A stretch of DNA of 64,000 nucleotides from Pseudofabraea citricarpa. Taxonomy: Eukaryota > Ascomycota > Leotiomycetes > Helotiales > Dermateaceae. A program made the position numbers and the translations under genes. The stretch covers positions 620,001 through 684,000 of the forward strand of contig JAPWGK010000016.1 of the NCBI GenBank assembly GCA_029641185.1, written 5' to 3'. The stretch's first letter is position 1; each line of letters opens with the position of its first letter. The notes beneath the pieces are model-generated. The model worked only from the letters and a program-made list of their open reading frames with translations. It did not search any database and was not told where the DNA came from. Positions 12,967-28,962 of this stretch are shown one piece after another.

Positions 12967-14765
12967 TATATATAATATACGAGTTATTTTAACCTCTAAT
13001 ATAGCTAATATTAGATTAATTAAAAGTATAATAACTAAAACTTATATTACTAAGATCGTACGAAATATAATAAACTATTAAATTTTAGTTAATTTAAGAA
13101 AAAGAAAAGTTTCTAAGAGAATTAGAAAGATAAAAGAAAATTTAATAGTAACTAAAAATATTATATATACTAAAAGCTAGGATATTAGTTAAGTAATTAT
13201 ACTAATAAAAAACGAATTAAGATATATATATATTATAAATCTTAAAACTAATATATCTAAGATAATAAATTTAACTAATTCCTAATTAATTTCGAAGAAT
13301 TACCTACTTTATATAAAGATTATCCTAATATTAAACCTTCTTTTAATAAAAAGATATAATAATTTAATATATTTATTATTTCTACTTATAACTTAAGAGT
13401 AATAAGTAAAATAATTACCTAGATTATAAGAAAAGTAAATAAAAGTAGATATTTTATTAGTATATAAATATATTAGATAAAAATAAAAAAAGAAAAATCT
13501 TTATATAAATATTTCTTAATTAATTTTATTAAAGATAATATATAATCTATTAAAATAATCTTAGATAACTAGAAGATAAGTTATCTTCTTATAAGATAAA
13601 ATATTCCTAGTCTTTAAATAAAGTTAATAAGAAAGCTAGTTATATATAAAATAAATAATTATATTAATAAAAGCAGATATTTATTAGAAATATTCTAAGA
13701 TATTATACTAGATATAAGAGTATTAGGGATTTTAATAATAAGAAAGCCTTAGTTTTAAGTATTATAATAATAATACCTAAACTTATAATTATATATAAAT
13801 AATAAAAGTAATATTATACGCTTTAGGAAAAGACTCTTAATAATAAAAGGAATTATTAATCTTAAGATATTAATTAGAAATATTATATTTTATATTATAT
13901 TAGCTTTAATATTATTCTTATTTTATATATAAAATATAAATAAGATATTCGTACGAATTAATAATCTATAAAATATTTTTATCTAAGATAAGAAAATCGT
14001 ATCTTTAATACGAAAATAAGAATATTTATTTATATTACTAGATTAACTAAAAGTAATTATATTATATTATCTAATAAAATCTAAGTTTTATTAGGTATAT
14101 TATAGATTTAGATATCTTTTCGTATAAAGATTAATAAAGATTCTTAAGAAAGTAGATTAAGATTTTAAGATTCTAATACTTAAGAATCTTATAAAGTTTT
14201 ATAAGTATTACTAAATTTATTCTAAATTACTAGGGCGATTTAAATTTATTATTAAGAAAAATATAAATTTTAATTATTTGGTAATAATTAATATTATATA
14301 TTTAGATAAAAAACTAGTAATATATATAATTAATAAAATAATATTATTTAATATAATAAAGTTTCTAAAAGATATAAAAGTAGAAATAATATAAAATATA
14401 CTTCGTACGTTATAAATTAATATATACCTTAGTTTATTAGATTTCTTTATATATAATACTAGTATAAACTTTATAATATCTAAGTTTTAATAAAATATAT
14501 TAGTAATAATAACTAAGACTAAGGAAGTTCTTATAAAAGCTTATAATAATATTAGGAAAATAAAAAGATATTATATATCTTTATAATATACGTATAAAAT
14601 ATTTTATATAAAATTAAAAGATAAATATATTAATAAGAATATTATTTTTTAAATAGTTATAAAAGCTATTAATAATTTTATAAGACCTAATAAACTAATA
14701 CTTATATTACTTATTTTTAGTATTTACCTAAAGATAAGCTAGGATAATACCCTAGTTATATTTAT
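11315..14765 (+). mobile_element. Internal 5' part of LTR element A
   Basis: Aligns one-to-one with the internal part of D from 29180 to about 32600 (for example the TTA/TAA microsatellite at 12860-12965 matches 30725-30815). Homology stops abruptly near 14765, where D continues but this copy turns into unrelated sequence. Confidence 0.65.
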
Positions 14766-17700
14766 TATAATAAGATTATATACTCGATTTTATTACTTTT
14801 TTTGCTTTTATAAGGAGTTATTATTACCTTAGGTATTATTATATAAAGACTTTATAAGTACTTTTTAAGTATTTTAGGAGTTATATATTATTATTTATAC
14901 TTTATTATTATAATTAATTAATTACTTCTTTTACCTTTTATTTTTATAATTATTAATTCGATTACTAAATATACCTTATATATAATTATATATATTATAT
15001 TAGTTATTAGTTATATTTATAATATTATAAATTCGAATACGCCCTAATATTTATTACTTTATTATATTAGTAACTTATATAAGGATTTTAAATAATAATA
15101 AATATAAACTAGATTATAACTTATAATATTAATATAATAAGCTTATTTAATATTAACTTTTAATAATAAGCTAAGCTCTTAGAATACTTAGAATATAATT
15201 ATATAATTACTAGTAAAAATAGCTAAAAATATTAAAACCTATAAATATAATTAGCTATTAAATATATAAGATATCGATTTAAGTTATTTTATAAGCTAGA
15301 TACTTAATAGCAAATATAAAGGATAATATTAAAATACTTAGAAGATTAGAAACTTATAATAAATAATAAGTAATAATTAGAATAATATAATAATACGAAA
15401 GTTAAAATCCTTAGGGAGATAAAATAACTAGAATAATAAGAATATTAGGAGGATTAAAAACTTATAAGAGATAAGAGATAATTATAATTATAAGAATATA
15501 TAACTTTAGGGGTTATCTAGAGATACGTAAGTATATATACTACTAGGAGCGTTAAGATTATTATTAGAATAATAAAAATATATTTTTATAAGTTTTAGTC
15601 TAAGTAAAAGATATAATATCTAAAGTTAGAGGAAGATTAAAAAGAATATTATAATAATAGGTATTAAAGAAACCCTAAGAGCTAAAGACTAGAGGAATAT
15701 AAAACTCTAGTATTTTTATTTATAAATAATAGTTTTAAGAAATAATCTTAACCTTAGTATAAGTATAAAGTAAGTAATTATATTAGACTAGATAAGACTT
15801 TACTAAAAGCTTAGGCTAAGATAAAAAAGCTTCTAGTTAATACTAATAGGTATAAATTATACTTAAAGCTAGAGAATATAAGAGGATAAGAGGAGTAATA
15901 TATTATTATACTAGAAAAAGGATTAATTAATTAGTCGTTTATTTATTTATTTTTAGTTTTTAGTTTATTAATAAAGTTTATATTATTTATATTATTATTT
16001 ATTTTTTAGTTAATTTTATAAGGTAGATATTACTTATAATTTAATATAAGTATTCCCCTAGTTTATTAAGGTTATTATAAAGATTATATTTATTATAATA
16101 ATATCTTAATAAGAAGATAATATCCTTAAGTTTAAATCCTAACTACCTCCTACTTATATTAAGTTTCTTATAATAATAAGTCTAATATAAAAAATATATA
16201 AGAATTAAAGTTATTCGCTTATCTAGTATCTAATTAAAAATATAATATTAGGACTTTTTAAAACTTAGGACCTAGGCTCTAGAATATAAACGAAACTAAG
16301 TTTAAATACTTAAATAAGGAATTAGTTATCTTAGAAAAAGCCTAAGAGTAAGTAAGAAATATAATATTATTAGTAAAGTAAAGGTATAAAAGTAATAAAA
16401 TAATAGCTATTTATTTCTAGGAAAGTTAATATAAAAAAAGTAAATTTTATATTATATCTAATTATAATATTAATTTTATCCTTCTAGAAATACGTAATAA
16501 AAGCAAATAATAGAAACTTAAAAGTAAGACTTTCTTATTTAGGTTATATTAATAAATATATATAATTTTAAGTTATTTCTTTTATATCTAATATTTTAAT
16601 AATATAAGACTAAAAAGAATCTAATCTTATCTTATAACCTACTTCTTAAAGCTACGTATTACGTATATATAAAAGATAAATATTTAGGTAAAATAAAAGC
16701 CCTAGATATTTAGCTAAAAAAACTTTTACTTAGTTTTTCTAATTATTTTATAATTTATAACTTATTATTATCTTATTTAATTCTCTCTTAATACTCGCTT
16801 AATACTTAACTTAAGCTTATATAACTTTAATCTAATATTATAATATTACCTTAAGAATACTTTCTTATTATTAGCTTTTTTTTTTTACTTATTCCTTCTT
16901 ATAAACGAAAATAAAAGAAGAAAAAAAAGCTCTTAATATCTTCTTTAAACTTATTAAGCTTAAGAACCTTACCTAGTATAAGAGTTCCTAGTAAGAAAGA
17001 GAAATAAATAATTATCTAGCCTAAGGTAATATATAAAATTATATAAGTTACTTTAAAAGTTCGTCTTTCTAGTTTTACTAGTATTTTTCTCTTTAAAAAA
17101 ATAAAAGCTACTAAGTTTATTTAATACTATAAATAAATAATACTTAATAAAAGTCTTTCTAATATTAAACTAGTTCTTAAATATCCTAACTATTATTACT
17201 TATTAGTTTATTCTTATACTAAAGTATTAAATAATTTTAAATAAAGAAATTAGGTTATTTTTAAGAAAGTATTCCTAGAAAAATAAGCCGATTATAACTC
17301 TAAGTAACTTTAATATACGATTAAGTTCTTAAATACTTTAGTTAATTATTTAAAAGAAGATATAATTAAAATCTTAGAATTCCTAAAAATATATAAGCTA
17401 AGCTCTAAGTAATTACTTAGTAATAGCTAACTAAGCTCTTATAAATAAGTACGTAAGCTTCTTTTTAGTTTTCCTAAAGATTATATTCTTATTATTATAA
17501 AAAAAAAGAAGATTAAGTATAATAAACTAAGAACTTTTATATTTACTAAGATTTATAAGTTTACTAAGACTCGTACCTAAGCTAAGAAGAATCTTACCTA
17601 CTTACTTAAGTAAGATAATAATAATATTATTATTATTAATAAGCTACTAGACTTCTAGTTATATAATAATCTAAATAAGACTTTTAACTTAATTATATTT

Positions 17701-17924
17701 TTTATACTAGTAGTTAGTAACCTTATATAAATTATTATAACCCTTAGTATAATACTTAGTAATATAATTATAAAGATATAAGCTTTTAAAGTAACTTCTA
17801 ATTATAATAAGATTAATAATATTATTAATATAATAGCTAAGATATTATTAGAAGATTATATTACTTTTAAGATTATTATAATTAAGTACTAGAAAAAGAA
17901 AGATAAGTTATTTACTATTATTAG
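14766..17924. other. Orphan AT-rich segment at a rearrangement breakpoint
   Basis: 3.16 kb of RIP-saturated sequence that I could not match to element D in either orientation. It begins where A breaks off and ends at the left LTR of B. The part around 15300-15720 is purine-rich on the plus strand and reads like a fossil charged, coiled protein segment, but no family can be named. It may be part of a different transposon. Confidence 0.4.
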
Positions 17925-20900
17925 TATTAGTATAACTATCTTATAGCTATATATATATATAAATAATACGTATATAATTATAAATATATATTAATACTTA
18001 GTTAATTAATTAGTTAATTTATTTATAAATATATTAATATATATATAATATATTATTCGTACGAAATACTAAGACTTAATTAAATACTTATAACTTAAGA
18101 GATATAAATAAAAAGTATATAATTCTCTTAATATTAGTAACTTTTTCTTTTTCGAAAAATATTAAATTAGATTATATCTTATATAAAATAATATTATATA
18201 AGTATAATATTATAGATAATTATTACTAAGAAAATATAAGTAACTAAGAAACCGAAAATAAATACTTATAAACGTTAAACTTATAAATATAAGAAATATA
18301 AATAAGAAAATACTTAATATAAGGAAATAATCTACTAAATAAATATAAGAAAAATATTATATAATATTAGTAAACTATATATTAGGATTCTAGAGAATAT
18401 TTCTGACTCGGATAAACTATTAACTTTATCTCTTAATAAATAAAGCTAATAGTTATATAAATTAATATTTAGTAATTATAAATTATCTTAAAAGTTAAGT
18501 AAATTACTTCGTACTAAGTAAATTATTATTTAAGTAATTACCTAGCTTTCTTATAATTATAAATACCTAGGAATTTTCTACTTAATCTTTTTTTTTCTTT
18601 CTTATTAATAATTAATCTTTACTTTTTTTTTCTTTATATTTATAACTAATTATTTATCTTTCTTCTTCTTTTTTTCTTTCTCTAATTTTATATATATTAT
18701 TTTTATATTATATATCCTTACTTTTAGTATATTTTAGGTTATTAACTTAGTCTTATAAAAAATATAATATCTAATTATAAAAAGGATTATAACTTTCTTA
18801 ATATAATTAATCGAGATAATTTTAATAACTTTATCCTAAAAATACGAGATTATACGTTTAATATATATAATAAAAAAGTAATACGAGTTTATTCCTAGTA
18901 TTCCTAGTTATTTATCGTTTATTATATTATTATTATTTAGTATTTAGCTAAATCTAATTATTCTTTTTAGTAATATTAGCTCTAAGGATAATTATATAAA
19001 GTTATTATTCTTATTATACCTAGAAAGTATAATTTACTTAGTATATATATTAATTAGACTTATTTTTAATATATTCTTAGTTTTCTAGTTTAATTTTTAG
19101 AAAAAGTAGATTATTTATAAATAAACTAATAATATATTATATATATTTCTAGTAATTATTATAAGCCTTACTTTTTATCTTATTATACGTATAAACTTAA
19201 GATTAATAATAAAATATATAAAGAATATCTAGTAAATTAATCTAGTTATTATTATAAGTATTATAAGTTTATTTTATAAATAATTCTTTTATATTTTATA
19301 ATTAGTTAACTTTAGGTAATAATCTCTTTTTTATTAGGTTTATAAGTTATAATAAATCCGTATAATATTTCTTATTAGGATCTTTCTAGTAAATATTATT
19401 TTAATACTTATAAATATTCTAGTTTTATTCTTCTTATTATTATTAAATAAGTAGAAGTTATAGCTACCTAATAATAATTATATTAAGAGGCTTATTATAT
19501 TACTTTTACTTAGTTAGTTACTAAAGAAAATAATTCTTCTTATAACTTAGTTTATATATACTTTAGTAATAAGAATATTACTAACTTTATAAGTACTTAG
19601 ACTAGTTTAAAGAATAATAATAATATTAATTATTAATCTAGCGGTTCTAATAATAATAATAATAATAATAATCTTAGTTATACTTTAGGTAATTCTTATA
19701 ATAATAATAAGAGAGATAATAAGAGTAATAATAATTAAAATAATATTATTATTATTAAGCCTTAGTTTTTTCCTTTTACCTAGCTTTTTATTTTTATACG
19801 AAAAATAATACTTATTTATTTTTCCTAATTTTAAATAAATAAATATTTAAATAAATAACTAAAAATATAAACGAAAATAAATTCTAAAAATAAAATTAAT
19901 ATAATAATATATAAAAATTCTTATCTTCTAGTTATTTTTCTTTTTTTTTAACTTATTTATTAATTCGTATAAAGATCTTATTATTATTAAGGAATTTTTT
20001 AAGAGTATTATTAACTTTCTTTTTTATTATAATATTAGCTAAATTATTAAGTTTATTTATTTAATAAACTTTTATAAGCTTTTTTCTTTTATACGATTAA
20101 TATAATATTATAATATTAATTATTAAGCGCTTTTTCTTAGTAATTCTAAGCTTTATAAGATATTCGTATAATAAATATAAATTAGTATATATAATTATAA
20201 ATCTTAGTAAAAGGTTTAATTATAATATTATTTTATTAATTATATTATTAATAATAATAATAATATTAACTCTTATTATTATATTATAAATCTCTAATAT
20301 AAGTATATTTCTTATAACTTTCTTGCTTTTTATATTATTCTAATAAATTATATTTCTTCTAAGAATAAACTTATTTAGTTTATACGTAAATAAAAGAATT
20401 ATTAAATCTTATTTTATTATTACTTAAGATTCGGTTATTAATAAAATAATAAACCTAAGTTAAGAACTTAAGTTTTTATTATTTATAAATAACTTATTTA
20501 TAAATACGAATAACTTCGTATAAAATAAGTTAAGAAAAATATAATAAATCTCTTAATCTAAGTTACTTATTTATTATTTTAAATAAGCGTTTAATTTTAT
20601 AATTTTTATAAGAATTAGCTTCTAGTATTAAGCGATAATAAAAAGATCGAAAATAACTTTAAGTTAATAAATATTTATTATATATATATCTTAGGTATAT
20701 TATTATTAATAATCCTCTTAACTAAAAAGTAAATCTAGGTTAATAAGTTATATCTTTTTATTTTACCTTTTTTAGAATAATAATAAGAAATTATTATAAT
20801 TTTATTAGAAGATATACTTATTAAATATTAAAGATATTTCGTATATAAGTATTTCTAATAATTTTACTAAGAAATTAGCTTTTTTTAGCTCTTTTTTCTC

Positions 20901-23900
20901 TTAGTTAATAAATATATTATTACCTAAGATTAATATATTATTAGTTTATATACTTATAATTCTAAAAACTTTAGAATTAGAAATAAGTAGGTATAAATCG
21001 TACGTAAATATTTATATTTATAATTAGTTAATATAATACTTATAATATATTACTTATTAATATATATTTATCTCTAGAATATTATATAATAGCTTTCTTA
21101 TTATTATAATTATATCTTTTAGGTATTAGTATTAGATTTCTTTTAGTAAATATATAAAAATCTAATAAGCTAAATTTATAATAAACTAAATATATATTTA
21201 GGTAATATTATAATAATAAAAGATATATTTATACGAATTAAATAAGATAATAAGAATAATAAGTAAGTATTAGCTTATTTTTTAGATTATTAATAATTAA
21301 GTTAATACGAATTATTTTCTTATATTATTATAAGCTTAAATAATATAATAAGTCTTTTTATATAAAGTTATTATTTTCTTTCCTTTTATTTTATATATTA
21401 ACTAGGAGTTAAAAATCCTTTTTTTATATTATTATAAATTAAATCGAATAAATTCGAAAATATTATTTATAATTAATCTTTTAACTTTCTTCCTAGTAGA
21501 TTCCTTAAATAATTACCTAGGTATTATAATAATACCTAATTCCTAAAATTATCTTAAAAACTTAAGATTATTAATCTTCTTATAAGTTAAATATATTAAT
21601 AATATTATTTATCTCGTATTACTTATATTTCGTATAAGCTAGGATAACTTATTAGAAAGATATTATATATAAGAAAATAAAAATTAGATTATAAAATTCT
21701 TATTAAACTTCTTATTATTATAAGAAATTCTTTTATTAAGAGATTAAATTAATTTTTATAATAATATAATTATTAGTATAAATCTTAGTTATATAAATAT
21801 TATACGAATTTACTTAGTCTAAGTAATATCTTCTAATACTTATAACTTTATTTTCTAGTTATTTTTTACTCTTAATATAAGCCTCGTATTCTTATAATTA
21901 ATTTCTTAGGGTTAATTATTTTATAGTTTTAAGTTAAAAGGTTTTATAATAATTAAACGGAAATTTATTAGATTATAAGATATATTAATAATATAAGTCT
22001 TACTTATAATATTAATTAACTTATATAATCTTTTCTAATCTTACTTTTCTTTTTATACTAGGATATCCGATTATAATAATAATAATATTATTAAGTTCGT
22101 ATAAGGATTATTTTATATAATTAATATCTTTTTAATTAACTACTAAGTATAAAAGCGTTTAATTTCTTATATTACTAGGTTTATTATATTCTTATATTTT
22201 ATTATAAATATAACTAGGATATTATCCTAGCTTATTCTTAGGTAAGCGCTAAAAATAAGTAATATAAATACTAGTTTATTAGGTCTTATAAAATTATTAA
22301 TAGCTTTTATAGTTATCTAAAAAATAATATCCTTATTAATATATTTATCTTTTAATTTTATATAAAGTATTTTATATATATATTATAAAGATATATAATA
22401 TCTTTCTACTTTCCTAATATTATTATAAGCTTTTATAAGAACTTTCTTAGTTTTAGTTATTATTACTAATATATTTTATTAAAACTTAGATATTATAAAG
22501 TTTATACTAGTATTATATATAAAGAAATCTAGTAAACTAAGGTATATATTAATTTATAATATATAAAATATATTTTATATAGTTTTTACTTTTATATCTT
22601 TTAGAAATTTTATTATATTAAATAATATTATTTTATTAATTATATATATTATTAGTTTTTTATCTAAATATATAATATTAATTATTATTAAGTAGTTAAA
22701 ATCTATATTTTTCTTAATAATAAATTTAAATCGCCCTAGTAATTTAGAATAAATTTAATAATACTTATAAAATTTTATAAGGTTTTTAAGTATTAGAATC
22801 TTAAAATCTTAATTTACTTTCTTAAGAATTTCTACTAATTTTTATATAAAGGGATATCTAAATCTATAATATACTTAATAAAGCTTAGACTTTATTAGAT
22901 AATATAATATAATTATCTTTAGTTAATCTAATAATATAAATAAATATTCTTATTTTCGTATTAAAAATATAATTTTCTTATCTTAGATAAGAATATTTTA
23001 TAAGTTATTAATTTATATAAATATCTTATTTATATCCTAGATATAAAGTAAGAATAATATTAAGGCTAATATAATATAAAATATAATATTTCTAATTAAT
23101 ATCTTAAGATTAATAGTTTTTTTTATTATTAAGAGTCTTTTTCTAAAGTATATAATATTACTTTTATCGTTTATACGTAATTATAAGTTTAGGTATTATT
23201 ATTATAATACTTAAAACTAAGGCTCTTTTATTATTAAAATCCTTAATATTCTTATATCTAATATAATATCTTAGAATATTTCTAATAAATATCTACTTTT
23301 ATTAATATAATTATTTATTTTATATATAACCGGCTTTCTTATTAATTTTATTTAGGGATTAAGAATATTTTATCTTATAAAAAGATAACTTATCTTCTAG
23401 TTATTTAAAGTTATCTTAATAAATTATATATTATTTTTAATAAAATTAACTAAGAAATATTCGTATAAAAACTCTTTTTCTTTTATCTTAGTTTAATATA
23501 CCTAGATATTATTAGAATATCTACTTTTATTTATTATTCTTATAATTTAAATAAATATCCTACTTATTATTTTTAAGTTATTAGTAAAAGTAATAAATAT
23601 ATTAAATTATTATATCTTCTTATTAGAAGAAGATTTAATATTAAGATAATCCTTATATAAAGTAGATAATTCTTTAAAATTAATTAGGAACTAGTTAAAT
23701 TTATTATCTTAGATATATTAGTTTTAAGATTTATAATATATATATATCTTAGTTTGTTTTTTATTTATATAATTATTTAACTAATACCCTAGCTTTTAGT
23801 ATACGTAATATTTCTAGTTATTATTAAATTTTTTTTTATCTTTCTAATTTTCTTAGAAATTTCTTTTTTTTTTAAATTAACTAGAATTTAATAGTTTATT

Positions 23901-24002
23901 ATATTTCGTATAACCTTAGTAATATTAGTTCTAGTTATTATACTTTTAGTTAATCTAATATTAGCTATATTAGTAATTAAAATAACCCGTATATTATATA
24001 TA

Positions 24003-24040
<38 letters not shown>

Positions 24041-25855
24041 ATATCTCTTAGATATATAATAATAATTAGTTATATTATATAATAATAATAATAATAAATC
24101 TTAATTCTAAGTAAAGCTTTTTAAATATTAGAGTTAATTTATAAAATATAAAATTATATTCTAGGATATTATAATATATATTTAGTATTTAATCTTATAA
24201 GTTATACTTGTTTTAGTATTAGACTAAAAATCCTTATTATATTATATAAAGTATATTAAATAAGATCTTAAGATATTTAAGTCTTAACTTATCTAGGTAT
24301 TATTAGATAATTCCTTAGAATATAATCTTATATTATTCTAAGAGATATAATTACTTATTTTCTTTAGTTTCGAAATAATCTTTTATTATTTATATTATTA
24401 TATAAAGATTATAATTCTAGCTAGATATCTTATTATAATAAAATTCGAACGCTTTACCTTAAAATATTATAAAAAATACTAAATAATAATTATAATCTAG
24501 TATTCTTATTTTATTATAATAATTAAAAAATACTTATATTTTTATATTAAGAATATTATATAATTTACTTATATATTTCCTTTTATTTAATATATTATAG
24601 ATTTTTATTAGCTTAATAATTAACTTATTAACTAATAATATTTTAGGTTCTTAAATATATTATTATTATTATAAAAGATTTTATATAAGGTTATCTTAAG
24701 AATATAAAGTTATAAGAGGTTATTTTTTAGACTAAAAACTTAGATTTAGGATACTAGTAAACCTTAGGTAAATACTAGGCTAAGATATATAAAAATTAAA
24801 ATACTAGTCTAGATTATATTCTTTTAGTTATATTATATAAGCTTAGTTTATCCCTAGAAAGATATATATATTTTTAATTAATAGTCGAATATATTACTCT
24901 AATATTATTATTAGGCTTATTATAAAGATATTATATAAAATACTTAGTAAGAGTAATTAATATATTAAATCCTTTAGCTTATATATTAAATTAAACTTTC
25001 TTTCGTACGCTTTTATTTATTTCTTAATCTTATTTTTAGTTTATATATAAGATTTCTTCTTATTTAGGAGATTTACTAAAAATTAAGTATAAGATATAAA
25101 TCCTAATTTAAGTTTAGTAAATATTTTATATATATATAAGTACGTATAAATTTCAAATATAATTATTCTTAATATTATACTAAATATTATTAATATTTAT
25201 CCTTAAAATATATTCTTAAAATTATCTTATAATTTATTATCTTTTATTTCTTATTCTTTTTATATATTAATATTTATTATAATATACGTATTAATAAATA
25301 TATTAGTATATTTATTTATATTAGTTATATCGATTTTATTATCTTATTATTTAAGGTTAATAAGATATTTTCTCTTTATTATAAAACTTATTATTACTTA
25401 TAAGTTTTATAAAAGATTTTTTCTAGTTAAAGTCGTATTATTTCGTCTAAAGATAATATCTTTTATTTTATATTAATTAAACTTACGAAATATTCTTTTA
25501 GATTAATTAAATAAGCTAAGATCTACTTTTAATAATCTTATTAAGAATCTCTACGTATTAAGTCTTAAAAAACCTTATTAATTTATAATCTTATTTCGTA
25601 TATAAAGTTATTATATAATAATTAAGTTAAACTATTAATTAATATTAATATAATTATCTTATAATTATATATATATATAAATAACACGTATATAATTATA
25701 AATATATATTAATACTTAGTTAATTAATTAGTTTTTCGATTTATTTATAAATATATTAATATATATATAATATATTATTTATATAAAGTATTAAGACCTA
25801 ACCGAATACTTATAACTTAAGAGATATAAATAAAAAGTATATAATTCTCTTAATA
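17925..25855 (-). mobile_element. LTR retrotransposon B, reverse orientation, mismatched LTRs
   Basis: 7,931 bp in minus orientation. The left (3') LTR is 17925-18133 (209 bp) and the right (5') LTR is 25643-25855 (213 bp). The right LTR carries an extra A/C-type insertion (reverse strand TCGAAAAAC) resembling the one in D's LTRs, and the left LTR lacks it. Flanks do not match: ATTAG on the left, ATATA on the right. Both facts suggest a recombinant or inverted product rather than a simple insertion. Confidence 0.65.
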
Positions 25856-28800
25856 ATATATATATATTATAAATCTTAAAACTAATATATCTAAGATAAT
25901 AAATTTAACTAATTCCTAATTAATTTTAAAGGATTATTTACTTTATATAAGAATTATCCTAATATTAAACCTTCTTTTAATAAGAAAGTATAATAATTTA
26001 ATATATTTATTATTTTTATTAGTAGCTTAAGAATAATAAGTAGGATATTTATTTAGGTTATAAGAATAATAAATAAAAGTAGATACTTTAGTAATACCTA
26101 GGTATATTAGACTAAGATAAAAAAAGAAAAGTTTTTATATAAATATTTCTTAGTTAATTTTATTAAAAATAATATATAATTTATTAAAATAACCTTAGAT
26201 AACTAGAAGATAAGCTATCTTCTTATAAGATAAGATATTCCTAGTCCCTAAATAAAGTTAATAAGAAAGCTAGTTATATATAAAATAAATAATTATATTA
26301 ATAAAAGTAAATATTTATTAAAAATATTCTAAGATATTATACTAGATATAAGAATATTAGGGATCTTAATAATAAGAAAGCCCTAGTTTTAAGTATTATA
26401 ATAATAATACCTAAACTTATAATTATATACGAATAATAAGAATAATATTATATATTTTAGGAAAAGACTCTTAATAATAAAAGAAATTATTAATCTTAAG
26501 ATATTAATTAGAAATATTATATTTTATATTATATTAGCTTTAATATTATTCTTATTTTATATCTAGGATATAAATAAGATATTTATATAAATTAATAACT
26601 TATAAAATATTCTTATCTAAGGTAAGAAAATCGTATTTTTAATACGAAAATAAGAATATTTATTTATATTACTAGATTAACTAAAGATAATTATATTATA
26701 TTATCTAATAAAGTCTAAGCTTTATTAAGTATATTATAGATTTAGATATCCCTTTATATAAAGATTAATAGAAATTCTTAAGAAAATAGATTAAGATTTT
26801 AAGATTCTAATACTTAAGGATTTTATAAAGTTTTATAAATATTATTAAATTTATTTTAAATTACTAGGGCGATTTAAATTTATTATTAAGAAAGATATAA
26901 ATTTTAACTACTTAGTAATAATTAATATTATATATTTAAATAAAAAACTAGTAATATATATAATTAATAAAATAATATTATTTAATATAATAAAATTTCT
27001 AAAAGATATAAAAGTAAAAATTATATAAAATATATTTCGTATATTATAAATTAATATATACCTTAGTTTACTAGATTTCTTTATATATAATACTAGTATA
27101 AACTTTATAATATCTAAGTTTTAATAAAATATATTAGTAATAATAACTAAAACTAAGAAAGTTCTTATAAAAGCTTATAATAATATTAGGAAAGTAGAAA
27201 GATATTATATATCTTTATAATATATATATAAAATATTTTATATAAAATTAAAAGATAAACGTATTAATAAAAATATTATTCTTTAGATAATTATAAAAGC
27301 TATTAATAATTTTATAAGACCTAATAAACTAGTATTTATATTACTTATTTTTAGTATTTATTTAAGAATAAACTAGGATAATATTCTAGTTATATTTATA
27401 ATAAAATATAAGAAGATAATAAACCTAGTAATATAAGAAGTTAAATATCTTTATACTTAGTAATTAATTAAAAAGATATTAGTTATATAAAATAACTCTT
27501 ATACGAACTTAGTAATATTATTATTATTATAATTAGATATCCTAGTATAAAAAGAGAAATAAGATTAGAAAGAATTATATAAGTTAATTAATATTATAAA
27601 TAAAACTTATATTATTAATATATCTTATAACTTAATAAATTTCCGTTTAATTATTATAAAACCTTTTAACTTAAAGTTATAAGATAACTAACCTTAAGAA
27701 ATTAATTATAAAGATATAAGGCTTATATTAAGAATAAAAAATAGCTAGAAGATAAAATTATAAGTATTAGAAGATATTACTTAGACTAAGTAAATCCGTA
27801 TAATATTTATATAACTAAGATTTATACTAATAATTATATTATTATAAAAATTAATTTATTCTCTTAATAAAAGAATTTCTTATAATAATAAGAAGTCTAA
27901 TAAGAATTTTATAATTTAATTTTTATTTTCTTATATATAATATCTTTCTAATAAGTTATCTTAGCTTATATAAAGTATAAGTAATATAAGATAAATAATA
28001 TTATTAGTATATCTAATTTATAAGAAGATTAATAACCTTAAGCTTTTAAGATAACTTTAGGAGTTAGGTATTATTATAATACCTAGGTAATTATTTAAGA
28101 AATTTATTAGGAAGAAAGTTAAAAGATTAATTATAAATAATATTTTCGAATTTATTAGATTTAATTTATAATAATATAAAAAAAAGATTTTTAACTCCCG
28201 ATTAATATACGAAATAAAAAGAAAGAAAATAATAATTTTATACGAAAAGATTTATTATATTATTTAAGTTTATAATAATATAAGAAAGTAATTCGTATTA
28301 ACTTAGTTATTAATAATCTAAAGAATAAGCTAGTACTTACTTATTATTCTTATTATCTCGCTTAATTCGTATAAATATACTCTTTATTATTATAATATTA
28401 CCTAAGTATATATTTAGTTTATTATAAATTTAGCTTATTAGATTCTTATATATTTATTAAAAGAGATTTAATATTAATACCTAAAAGATATAATTATAAT
28501 AATAAGAAAGCTATTATATAATATTCTAGAAATAAGTATATATTAGTAGATAATATATTATAAGTATTATATTAACTAATTATAAATATAAATATCTACG
28601 TATAATTTATACTTATTTATTTCTAACTTTAAAACTTTTAGAATTATAAGTATATAAACTAATAATATATTAATCTTAGGTAATAATATATTTATTAACT
28701 AAGAGGAAAGAAAGCTAAAAAAAACTAACTTTTTAGTAAAATTATTAGAAATACTTACGTATAAAATATCTTTAATATTTAATAAGTATATCTTTTAATA

Positions 28801-28962
28801 AAATTATAATAATTCCTTATTATTACTTTAAAAAAGGTAAGATAAGAAGATATAACTTATTAATCTAGATTTACCTTCTAGTTAGGAGGATTACTAATAA
28901 TAATATACCTAAGATATATATATAATAAGTATTTACTAACCTAAAGCTACTTTTAATCTTTT
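25856..28962 (+). mobile_element. LTR retrotransposon C, first surviving part (5'-truncated)
   Basis: Starts directly at the right edge of B at the position equal to about 13213 in A, roughly 2.1 kb into the element, so its 5' LTR and first 2.1 kb are lost. It runs to ...AATCTTTT, where D is inserted, and resumes at 36944. Confidence 0.65.
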
